This document shows, one piece after another, positions 44,521 to 55,620 of a DNA stretch of 64,000 nucleotides. A program made the position numbers and the translations under genes. The stretch covers positions 5,580,001-5,644,000 of the forward strand of contig AP026543.1 in the NCBI GenBank assembly GCA_026075535.2. The letters run 5' to 3'. Under the pieces are notes generated by a model. It was not told the DNA's origin. It saw nothing but the letters and a program-made list of their open reading frames with translations, and made no database searches. The stretch is from Tricholoma matsutake (taxonomy: Eukaryota > Basidiomycota > Agaricomycetes > Agaricales > Tricholomataceae). Numbering within the stretch: the stretch's first letter is position 1; each line of letters opens with the position of its first letter.

Positions 44521-47500
44521 GGCACTCACTCACATTGGTCACTCAGCCTGACTCTGGATGGGTCAGCTCACATGTACATGACTCAATGTTTAATCCTACT
44601 ACACAGGTACACAATTACTCTTACTGACTATTCTCATAATCAATTTATTTTTTACTGACTTGAGTTAATAATTTAATTACTACTTGTAATGAACTCATTT
44701 CTAATTGTTAGTGACTTTACATTTTAATTCACTTGTAATGGTGATAAACTCATTTCTCACTGTTTTTGTAATGAATTTCCTTTTTATGGACTTTGATTGT
44801 AATTTACTCACACATTTCTTATGAAGTTGATTTTCTCATGAACATAATGTAATGACTTTTGCTCCATAATGAATTCAATTTCAACTGACTTGACTTTGTA
44901 ATAAACTCATTTCTTCTCATGAACCCAATGCCTTTACCTGACATTGCTCTGTAATGAATTTAATTTCAACTAACTTGACTTTGGAATGAGCTCATTTCTT
45001 ATGAACCTGACTTTCTCATGAACCTAATGACTTTAATTTCAAATGACTTGACTTTGTGATGAACTCATTTCCTCCCCATCACCCCATTCCCATCAACTCC
45101 CCCCTCTCTCTCCTCTTCTTTGTCATGGCATTTGCTCATGTTGCTCACTCAGCCTGACTCTGGATAGGCCAGCTTGCATGTACCTGACTCAATGCTTAAT
45201 CCTACTACAGGTACAAAATTACTCTTACTGACTATTCTCATAATCAATTTTTATTTTTTACTGACTTGAGTTGTTAATAATTTAATTACTACTTGTAATG
45301 AACTCATTCAGTGACTTTACATTTTAATTCACTTGTAATAGTGATAAACTCATTTCTCATTGTTTTCATAAAAAATTCACTTTTTATGGACTTTGATTGG
45401 AATTTACTCACTCATTTCTTATGAAGTTGACTTTCTCATGAATGTAATGACTTTACCTGACATTGCTCCATAATGCATTCAATTTCAACCAACTTGACTT
45501 TGTAGTAAACTCATTGCTTCTCATGAACTTACCTGACATTGCTATGTAATGAATTTAATTTCAACTGACTTGACTTTGTAATGAATGTATTTCTTATGAA
45601 CCTGACTTTTAGTTGACATTGCTCAGTAATGACTTTAAATTGCAAATGACTTGACTCTGTAATGAACTCATTTCAGTTGGTTCTTACAGCTTTCTTGCTT
45701 TATTTCGAAGCTCACTTCTTTTCTTGGTTGTTTACTTGCAGTTCTTCCTTTCTTGCTTTCAATGCTCACTTTTTTAGTTGGTTGCTTACTGCAGCTCAAA
45801 TTGTAACCACATTTTATTGATGTACTTATTACTGACTAATACAGTGACATGTCTAAATCAATTTACATAGATCATGTGCTGGAGTCATGATCAGATTTCT
45901 GCATTTTGTTCAGCTGGCAGGGTTCGCTTAGTCAGCATTTTCACAGTACAGCAATGTACCATTTTTTACTTTCTCACTACTCTCTCAGGGTCAAAGCAGA
46001 TTTTTTTGTTGTTGGTTAGTAGTTACAGTGTTACATACATCAATAAAGTCAGAGCAGTGGGTTGTTCAGCCCAAGTCAGAGCAGTGGGTTGTTCAGCCCC
46101 CTCAACATTTTCACAGTCCATACAGTAAGGGAGCATGGTTTGTCATGCTGACCAATATATTATACAACAAAATTCCCATCCACCCAAAAAGATCCCATGG
46201 GCTCGCAAAGCTCACACAACCCCAAATATGGCAACCACATGACCATCCTCCCTTTATTATGGACAAGTTTAGGAAGTGCCTCCGGCACGCATTAAGTTTT
46301 TATATATTAATTTGATAGTACTGCCATAGGTAGACAATTCTTCAGTTGACTTTGGACCATTGGCCCAAAGTCAACATGGGGTTGTTGTTGTTTTCTCATT
46401 GCTCTGCATAGTTTTTATTCTACTACAGTCACACTTCTTTAGACTTCAGTTGACTTGGGACATGAAGGGGCTGTTGCTCTCTTACTACTCTCCGCATCCC
46501 CATGTCCCCATCTGCCCCTCCCCATCACCCATCACCCCATCCCATCACCCCATGTCCCCATCCCCATCAGCCTCTTCTCACCTCATCCTCCCCTCCTCTT
46601 CACCCCATCCCCCCTCCTCTTCACCTCACCCCCCTCCCCATCTCTTCATCCCCCCTCCTCTTTGCCCAATCCCCTCCTCATCTTTGTCATGACATTTGCT
46701 CACCTGACTCTGGATGGGCCAGCTTGTTATACATGATCAATGCTTAATCCTACTACAGGTAGACAATTCTTCAGTTGACTTTGGACTGTTGGCCCAAAGT
46801 CAACATGGGGTTGTTGTTGTTCTCTCACTGCTCTGCATAGTTTTTAATCTACTACAGTCACACACTTCTGCAGACTTCAGTTGGACTTACCCCACTCACT
46901 CTCCCCCCTCACCTATTCTCCCCTTCCCCTCCCCCCGCTCACCTCTCCCCATCCTCACCCCACCTCCTCCTCAGTCTTTCCCTGTCCCCCCACCCCTCTC
47001 TCGCCTCACCTACTCACCCTACTCACTCTCCCCCCTCACCACTCACCCCACTCACTCTCCCTGCTTCCACCACTCACCCTCTCCCCTGACTTACTCTCCC
47101 TCTCCCCCTCTCCCCTCTCCCCCTCACTCTCTGGTGCTCTCCCACTCACCTCCCCCTCACTGTTCCCCTAACTCTCCCCTCCCCCTCTCACTCTACCCAT
47201 CACCCTCACCTCTGCTCTCACTGTTTGCCTTACTCTCCTCCTCCCCCCTCACTAATTACTACTTGTAATGAACTCATTTGTAATTGTTAGTCACATTACA
47301 TTTTAATTCAGTTGTAAAAAGAATTTACTTTACTTTTTATAGAGTTTGATTGTAATTTATTCACTGATTTCTTATCAAGTTGACTTTCTCGTGAACATAA
47401 TGACTTTAACTGACATTGCTCCATAATGAATTTAATTTTAACTTGACTTTATAATGAACCTCACTTTGTCATGAACATAATGACTGATAATTGACAAAGA

Positions 47501-48149
47501 ATTTAATTTCAAATTGACTTGACTTTGTAATGAACTCAAATCAACTTTTGATTCACAGCTTCTTGCTTTATTTCGAAGCTCACTTCTTTTGTGGGTGATT
47601 ACTTGCAGTTTCTTTAGTTGACAGTAATGAATTTAAATTCACATTGACTTGACTTTGTAATGAACTCATTTCTTATGAACCTGACCTTTTCATGAATGTA
47701 ATGACTTTTAGTTGACAATGAATTTAATTTCAAATTGACTTGATTTTGTAACAGCAGAAATGGGAGATTCTTGCAGGAAGCTGTGAAATCGGTGTGAACA
47801 GCAGCAGTTGATAGTGGAGCGACTTCCAATAGAGGAAGGGGAGGCAACTGCAAACCCACCAGCCCAATCTCCCTGCATACTGTGCCCTGAGAGAGGTCCA
47901 AAAAGCAACTGGCAGACACCCTTTTTGTTGAAAAAAGGGAAGCCAGGGAGGCAGGACTTCACAGGGCTTCACCTTGGTCTACAGACTCCCCAAGAAAGCA
48001 ACACCAAGCCTGTCTGGAAAAGAGCCCTGGGGAGAAAAAGAAAGAAAAGAAAAAAAGTGGTCAGGTCACAGAGTTGGGTAGTCACACCATAGGAGGACAG
48101 TTTGTCATGCTGAGTAATATTTGTCATCCATTCTCACAGTAAAGAAAAG

Positions 48150-49145
48150 GAGATTAGTCTCCCAGGGTGCCTTCACATGACTGTCCTGCTTTTATTATTG
48201 AGGAGGAAGGGCAGCTAGCTGCTGTGCCAAATGAGGTGGAAGATGCTGATACTGAGGAGCAGCAGCAGCAGGAGGAGCAGCAGGAGGAGGAGCAGTGGGA
48301 GGAAGGGCAGCTAGCTGCTGTGCCAAATGAGGAGGAAGATGGTGATACTGAGGAGCAGCAGCAGGAGGGAGGAGCAGCAAAAGGATCATCATTGTTATGA
48401 ATTTGGATCCCATTAGGCAGTGGCAGTGCAGGTTGGGCAATGCCCATCATGCGAACATGGTGTGGAGTGCGGTGGCAAGCAGGACTCTCCAGAATCCTTT
48501 GGTCCCTTTCCATTTGCTGTGCTGCAGCTCAGACACATCGAGGAGTGTTGGGTGGAGATGGATCCCTGGAAAATGTTGGAAGTGAGACCAAAAAAAAAAA
48601 AAAAAAGTCATATATATATCTACATACATGATAGCACCCAGCTGAATCAACAGTCCACAAAAAGGTAGGAGGGGGGACCACTTTTACAGCAGAAGAGATG
48701 GGAGATCCTTGGAAGAAGCAGTGAAATTGGTGCTAACAGTGGCAGTTGAAAATGGAGCGACTTCCAAAAATGGAAGGGGAGGCAACTGTAAACCCGCCAG
48801 CCCAATCTCCCTGCATGCTGTGCCCTGAGAGAGGTCCAAAAAGCAACTGGCAGACACTCCTTTTGTTGAAAAAAGAGAAGCCAGGAAGGTAGGACTTCAC
48901 AGAGCTTCACCTTGAACTACTGATTACCCCAAGAATGCTACAGCACCCCCACTGGAAAAGAGCCCAAGAAAAGGAGATAGAGTAGAAAGCTACAGACTAT
49001 GGCAAAGAGTGTGGAAAGTGATGAGCTGGCAATGATGCTGATGTAATATGGAGAAAAGTTCCCACAACAGCAGAAATTCCCAGTCTGTAAAGAAAAGTTG
49101 TGCGCCTCCAAAAAAGGCAACCACATGACCATCCTCCCTTTATTA
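48150..49145 (-). mobile_element. 5' fragment of the hAT-like family, inverted relative to 55-58 kb
   Basis: Minus-strand sequence here matches the start of the hAT-like element at 54,900-55,760. It includes the leader with the CAGCAGAG...GGGAGAT and GCAACTGGCAGACAC blocks, and a first exon encoding QPALPLPNGIQIHNNDDPFAAP. That exon then runs into a Ser/Cys-coding repeat in another frame (the LPPHLAQQLAALPP segment is duplicated at 48,195-48,345). It stops near 48,150. No transposase core follows. Confidence 0.7.
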
Positions 49146-50289
49146 TGGATGCTCAGATAATGGCCAGATCTATGTAATTATAGCTGCACTCTTTGATTCT
49201 GCTTGACAGCATTGGCTAGAATGCCATTGAGCAGTCCATCATGCACACCTGCAGGATACTAATGACATGAAAATTTCTTCTCAATTATTCCAAAAAATTT
49301 TCCCATCCATAAGTAAAGGAGGATGGTCGCATGCCTGCCATATTTGGGCTCATGCGACTTTTTTCGCAGACTGGGAATTTCTGCTGTCTGTGGAGGGGAT
49401 GGGAATTTTGGGTTTGTGGGAATTTTTGTGTATATTGGTCAGCATGACAAACCATGCTCTCTTTACTATACTGTGAAATCATGACTAAGCAAACCCCGCC
49501 AGCTGAACAAAATGCAAAAACCTGATCATGACCCCAGCACATGATCTAGGTAAATTGATTTAGACATGTCACTGTATTTAGTCAGTAATGAGTTTATCAA
49601 TAAAATGTGGTTACAATTTGGGCTACAGTAAGCAAGCAACTAAGAAAGTGAGCTTTGAGAGCAAGAAAGGAAGACCTGCAAGTAAACAGCCACAAAAAGA
49701 AGTGAGCTTTGAAATAAAGCAAGAAGCTGTTGAAATGAGTTCATTATATAGTCAAGTCAAGTCAACTTGAAATTAAATTCATTACTGAGCAATGTCAACT
49801 AAACAAAGAAAGAACTGCAATGCAAGTAAACGGCTTAAAAAAGAAGTGAGTTTCAAAATAAAGCAAGAAGCTGTGAAAGAAAAATTGAAATGAGTTCATT
49901 ACAAAGTCAAGTCAATTTGAAATTAAATTCATTGTCAATTAAAATTCATTATGTTCATGAGAAAGTCAGGTTCATAAGAAATGGAGTTCATTACAAAGTC
50001 AAGTCAGTTGAAATTGAATTCATGATGGAGCAATGTCAGGTAAAGTCATTACATTCACAAGAAAGTCAACTTGATAAGAAAAGTCCATAAAAAATAAATT
50101 CTTTTTACAAGTGAATTAAAATGTAAAGTCACTAACAATTAGAAATGAGTTCATTACAAGTAGTAATTAAATTATTAACAACTCAAGTCAGTAAGAGTAA
50201 TTTTGTACCTGTTGTAGGATTAACTATTGAGTCATGTACATGCGAGCTGGCCCATCCAGCCTGAGTGAGCAATGTGAGTGAGTGCCATG

Positions 50290-50500
50290 TCAACAATGGG
50301 GAGGGGGAGGGGGGAGTTGATGGGGATGGGGACATGGGGATAGGGTGATGGGGATGATGACATGGGGACATGGGGTGATGGGGATGGGACATGGGAAGGG
50401 GGTGATGGGGTGATGGGGAGGGGGTACAGGGGAGAGGTTGACAGAGTGATGGGAGTGCTGTGATGGGGAGGGGTGGATGGGGACATAGGCATGGGGAGAG
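50290..50500 (-). repeat. G-rich counterpart of the C-rich arrays
   Basis: GGGGATGGGGACATGGGG-type array, the inverted version of 44,270-44,520. Further copies at 50,770-50,940 and 52,120-52,170. Confidence 0.85.
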
Positions 50501-52195
50501 TAGTAAGGGAGCAACAGCCCCCTAACATTGATTTGGGGCCAAAAGTCCCAAGTCAACTGTAGTCTGAAGAAGTGTGTGACTATAGTAGATTAAAAACTAT
50601 GCAGAGCAATGACAAAACAACAACAACCCCATGTTGACTTTGGGCCAAAGGTCCAAAGTCAACTGAAGAATTGTGTACCTGTATTAGGATCAACCATTGA
50701 GTCATGTACACAAGCTGGCCCATCCACAGTCAGGCTGAGTGAGCAATGTGAGCAAATGCCATCACAAAGATGAGGAGGGGGAGGGGGGAGTCGATGGGGA
50801 TGGGGAGAGGGGGAGAGGGGGATGGGGTGAAGGAGGAGGGGATGAGGTGATGGGGATTGGGTGATGGAGATGGGGACATGGGGTGATGGGGATTGGGTGA
50901 TGGGGTGATAGAGATGGAGTGATGGGGAGAGTAGTAAGAGAGCAACAGCCCCCCCATGTCCCAAGTAGATTAAAAACTATGCATAGCAATAACCCCCCAA
51001 CTGAAGAATTGTGTACCTGTAGTAGGATTAAGCATTGAGTCATGTACACACTGGCCCAGCCTGAATGAAGAAAATGTATATAAAAACTTAATGCATGCCA
51101 GAGGCACATTCCTAAACATGTCCATAAGTAAAGGAGCAAGGTCATGTGAATGCCTTTTTTGGTGTTGTGCGAGCTTTGTGAGCCCATGGGATCTTTTTGG
51201 GTGGATGGGAATTTTTGAGTATATTGGTCAGCATGACAAACCATGCTCTCTTTACTATACTGTGAAAACATGACTAAGTAAACCCTGCCAGTTGAACAAA
51301 ATGCAAAAACCTGATCATGACCCCAGCACATGATCTATGTAAATTGATTTAGACATGTCACTGTATTAGTCAGTAATGAGTTCATCAATGAAATTTGAGC
51401 TGCAGTAAGCAAGCAACTGAGAAAGTGAGCTTTGAAATGAAGCAAGAAAGAAAGAACTGTGAGTAAACAGCTAAGAAAAAATGTGAGCTTCAAATTAAAG
51501 CAAGAAAGCTGTAAGAACCAACTAAGAAAAGTTGAAATGAGTTCATTACAAAGTCAAGTCATTTGAAATTAAATTCATTACTGAGCAATGCCAACTAAAA
51601 GTCATTAGGTTCACAAAAAAGTCAGGTCCATAAGAAATGAATTCATTGTCAGTTGAAATTAAATTCATTACAGAGCAATGTCAGGTAAAGTCATTCATTG
51701 GGTTCACAAGAAGAAATGAGTTCATTACAAAGTCAAGTTGGTTGAAATTGAATTCATTATGGAACAATGTCAGGTAAAGTCATTACGTTCATGAGAAAGT
51801 CAACTTCATAAGAAATGAGTGAGTAAATTACAATCAAAGTCCATAAAAAGTAAATTCTTTATGAAAACAGTGAGAAATGAGTTTATCACCATTACAAGTG
51901 AATTAAAATGTAAAGTCACTAACAATTAGAAATGAGTTCATTACAAGTAGTAATTAAATTATTAACAACTCAAGTCAGTAAAAAATAAATTGAATATGAG
52001 AATAGTCAGTAAGAGTAATTGTGTACCTGTAGTAGGATTAAGCATTGAGTGATGTACATGCAAGCTGGCCTATCCAGAGTCAGGCTGAGTGAGCAATGCA
52101 AGCAAATGCCATGTCAAAGATGAGGAGGGGGAGGGGGGAGTTGATGGGGATAGGGACATGGGGAGGAATGGTAATCACCTCCTCCCCATGTCCCC

Positions 52196-54532
52196 ATCAC
52201 CTGCCACATCAACATTGAGTCCATTGCCTCCATCAAAGCTGTCAAGTACATCTACAAATATGTGTACAAAGGCCATGATCACATCACCATGCAGTTTGGG
52301 ACTTGCAATGATGAAGTCAAACAGTATCTGGATGCTCGCTATATTTCTGCCTGTGAGAGCATTTGGTGCCTCTTCCATTTACTGATGCACTCTGCTTCTC
52401 CCAACATTGTCTGACTTCAGGTCCACCTCCCTGGCCAGCAGTATGTCACTTGGAATCAGAATGGTCAGCAGTCTATTCAGGAGGTCATCCAACATGCTGC
52501 AGAACATGACACCACTCTCACTGGATATTTCAAAGCCAATCAGCAGTATCTAGAGCTCACACAGGATCTTCTCTATCAGGACTTTCCCTTGAAATTTGTG
52601 TGGGATCAGAAAGCCCACAAGTGGAAGCCCAGGTAGAGAGGATTTGCTATTGGAAGGATGTACTATGCTCAGCCTACTGCAGGTGAACAGTTTTACCTCA
52701 GGCTTCTCCTGACAGCTGTCAAGGGCACAACATCATATGAAGATCTTTGCACTTTTCAGGGCAATGTCGCTCCCTCATTCAGAGAGGTGTGTCTGGCATG
52801 TGGGCTTTTGGAGGACGACCAGGAGTGGCTGCAGTGTTTGGAGGAAGCAAAGTCAATGGCAACAGGTCATCAGCTCTGCCAACTCTTTGTTACCATTCTT
52901 CATGACTGCACACCCTCTGATCCTGTTCAGCTTTGGAACACTTACTGGCCTCACATTTGCAATGACCTGCATGATCAGCTCCAGCACAGCAACATCTGTG
53001 TCAACTCTACCAATGAAGATGTGCAGGATTATGGCCTCTACTTGATCAATCAGCTTCTCTTATCCTCTGGAAAATCTCTGAACAAGGATTGGCCATACAT
53101 GCCTCAGATCACTCAGAATTGGAAAGCTAACCTTGGAAACCAGTTGATTGCAGAGCAGCACAGATATGATGTTGTGGAGCAGGCTGAGCTGGCTGAACAG
53201 AATATGGACACTTTCAATCCAGACCAGAGAGCTCAGTGGCACAGGGAAGACCTATGTGTACAACACTCTCTGCCATCAGCTCTGTTCTCAGGTCAAGATT
53301 GTTCTCTGTATAGCATCATCTGGCATTGCTGCACTCTTGCTCAAAGGTGGCTCCACTTCTCATTCATGCCTCCAGATCCCTCTCATCATCAATGAGTCAT
53401 CCACCTGCTCTATCTCCAGAGGTTCAATTTGGGCAAAGCTGTTGCAGGAGACTGATTTGATCATTTGGGATGAGGCACTAATGCAGCATCGTCATCTCCA
53501 TGAAGCTGTCAACTCCACTCTGAAAGACATTCTCCAATCCAATCAACCCTTTGGTGGCATTCCTGTTGTTTTTGGGGGTGACTTTCACCAGATCCTGCCT
53601 GTTATCGAGAGGGGTTCACAACCTCAGATTGTTGGTGCTTCCTTGCAGCGCTCTATTCTCTTTGGCAGCATATCAAAGTTCTTCATCTCAAAATCAACAT
53701 GTGATTGAACGCAGATGATCTCCAAGAGCAAAAGTTTGCAAAGTGGCAGTTGGAGGTCAGAAAGGGTGGTCACACAGATGAGGGTGCCAACATTGAGCTT
53801 CCTGATCATTTCAAATGTCCTGAAAACACTCTGGCTTCCCTCATTGCCACCATCTATCCTGGCATCTATAATTATGCTCAGCATCCAGATCAATACTTCT
53901 CAGAGTGGATCATCCTGGCAGACAAAAATGATAATGTCGATGAGTTGAACCATTACATTCTTCAGAGGTTCCCTGGAGAGGAGTGAGTTTTCCGCAGTGC
54001 AGACTCTGTTGCAAACAATGAAAATGGAGAACTTCTGTATCCACCAGAATACTTGAACTCAATCAACTGCTCAGGTCTACCTTTGGCACACTTGGCACTA
54101 AAGGTCAGATGCCCTGTGATGGTGCTTTGAAACCTGAACATTTCTGGAGGGGTCTGCAATGGTTCTCAAGGGATTTTGACTTGGATTTGGAATAGAGTGT
54201 TGGAGGTTCAGTTGATTACTGGAGATCATGCTGGAGAGAAGATTTTTATTCCATGGATGTGACTACAGCCAATTGAAGGACAACTCCCTTTTACACTGTC
54301 TCAACTCCAGTTTCCTGTTTGACTATGTTTTTCAATGTCGATCAACAAATCCCAAGGGCAGTCAGTGCAGCATGTGGGATTAGATTTCAGGAGTCTGGTG
54401 TTCACACATGGGCAGATTTATGTGGCAATATCACTGGTAAGGTCTGTGCACAACATCAAGGCAATATGGCCAAGTGACAGTGAAAGTGCAAAAACAAAGA
54501 ATATTGTTTATAATGAAGTGCTATTGGATTAA
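52196..54532 (+). pseudogene. Helitron Rep/helicase, broken
   Basis: Starts inside the Helitron-type N-terminal region (NIESIASIKAVKYIYKYVYKGHD, about 52,208-52,276, read in two parts), which in this family carries the Rep tyrosine segment; the HUH part is missing. Stops occur near 52,411 and 52,635. A 245-codon frame follows (MYYAQPTAGEQFYLRLLL..., 52,658). Next is a PIF1-type helicase with Walker A GTGKT at about 53,240 after a deletion, Walker B LIIWDEA, GGDFHQILPVIE, and a C-terminal motif SINKSQGQSVQHVGLDFRS (54,335-54,532). Helitrons replicate by rolling-circle transfer. This copy has lost several segments and is inert. Confidence 0.88.
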
Positions 54533-54638
54533 TGTATATAGAAAATGTACTATTGTTTATAATGAAGTACTATTAGATTAATGTATATAGAAAATATATA
54601 TAACAACTTAACACGTGCTGGAGGCACATTCCTAAACT

Positions 54639-54886
54639 TTTTTTTTTTTTTGGTAACTGGTTTGAGCCCGAAGCCCACAGTCAACTCTGACTATGCATAA
54701 GATGCACGTCTAGGAGGACACTGGCCAAAGAGAATGCTTTTATGCACACCACTAATGGTAGTGTGGGACTCCACTGTCTTTCAGCAATACCCACTAAACT
54801 CTTTGGAGGGATCAGGGTTCAAACCAAGAGTGCAAGGGTATGTCCCCCTGAAATGAGATGATGGAGTTAACCATTGAGCCCCCTTA
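54639..54886 (-). mobile_element. tRNA-derived SINE (copy 3)
   Basis: The target duplication CACATTCCTAAACT lies at 54,625-54,638 and 54,887-54,900. On the minus strand it has an A-box-like GGCTCAATGGTTAAC, a B box GGTTTGAACCC, the core TTTAGTGGGTATT...GAGTCCCACACTAC...GTGTGCATAAAA shared with copy 1, and a poly-A tail (poly-T on the plus strand). It sits in the conserved end of the repeat mosaic. Confidence 0.92.
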
Positions 54887-54900
54887 CACATTCCTAAACT

Positions 54901-55620
54901 TGTCCATAATAAAGGGAGGATGGTCATGTGATGACATCATGGGAGTTGTTTGGGTGGATGGGAATTTGCATTGTCGTGGGAGTTATTTGGGTGGATGGGA
55001 ACTTTTGACTATATTATGTCAGCATGCCAGCTCATCACCTGGCTATCTCTTTCAAACTTTTTCCTTGGCTACATACTCTTTGCCATAGGCTGTAGCTGTG
55101 CATCTATATCTTTTTCTTGGGCTCTTTTTCAGTGGGGGTGCTGTTGCATTCTTGGGGAATCAGTAGTTCAAGGTGAAGCTCTGTGAAGTCCTACCTCCCT
55201 GGCTTCTCTTTTTTCAACAAAAGGAGTGTCTGCCAGTTGCTTTTGGACCTGTCTCAGAGCACAGTGTGCAGGGAGATTGGGCTGGTGGGTTTGCAGTTGC
55301 CTCCCCTTCCATTTTTGGAAGTTGCTCCACTTTCAACTGCTGCTGTTAGCACTGATTTCACTGCTTCTTGCAAGGATTTCCCATCTCTGCTGCTGTAAAA
55401 GTGGTCCCCCTCCTCCTACCTTTTCTTTGGCTGTTGACTCTGTTGTGTGCTATCATGTATGTATATATATCTGACCTTTTTTGTCTCACTTCTGACATTT
55501 TCCAGGGATCCATCTCCACCCAACACTCCTCAACACATCTGAGCTGCAGCACAGCAATTGGAAAGGGACCAAAGGACTCTGGATAGTCCTGCTCACCATT
55601 GGACTCCACATCATGTTTGC
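54901..55620 (+). other. 5' leader of the hAT-like element
   Basis: Non-coding stretch matching the 48.65-49.15 kb copy in inverse. TTTTCCAG at about 55,505 looks like an intron acceptor before the first coding exon. Confidence 0.5.

Larger units (their letters stand above)
43985..54640. repeat. Large mosaic of inverted repeats (mobile-element remains)
   Basis: The block starts with GACAAGTTTAGGAATGTGCC and ends with its inverse. 44,000-44,080 is the reverse complement of about 54,560-54,640 (the AGAAAATATATATAACAACT word). Other inverted pairs are 44,560-44,830 with 51,800-52,060; 45,870-45,960 with both 49,460-49,560 and 51,250-51,380; and 46,130-46,330 with 51,070-51,250. Direct copies also occur (47,755-47,960 and 48,690-48,930, with an inverted third copy at 55,160-55,410). 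Related members of one non-autonomous family seem to have inserted near or into each other in opposite orientations. It encloses Helitron and SINE remnants. Confidence 0.8.

Noticed and set aside
44222..44627. Proline/histidine-rich ORFs over the C-rich arrays (also 46.4-47.3 kb and 50.2-51.0 kb)
   Set aside because: Low-complexity translations of CCCCATC arrays; equally long frames occur on several frames and in the inverted copies.
48167..48400. Plus-strand Glu/Gln-rich ORF
   Set aside because: It is the antisense of a duplicated segment of the hAT-like first exon (LPPHLAQQLAALPP), whose sense strand recurs at 55.7 kb.
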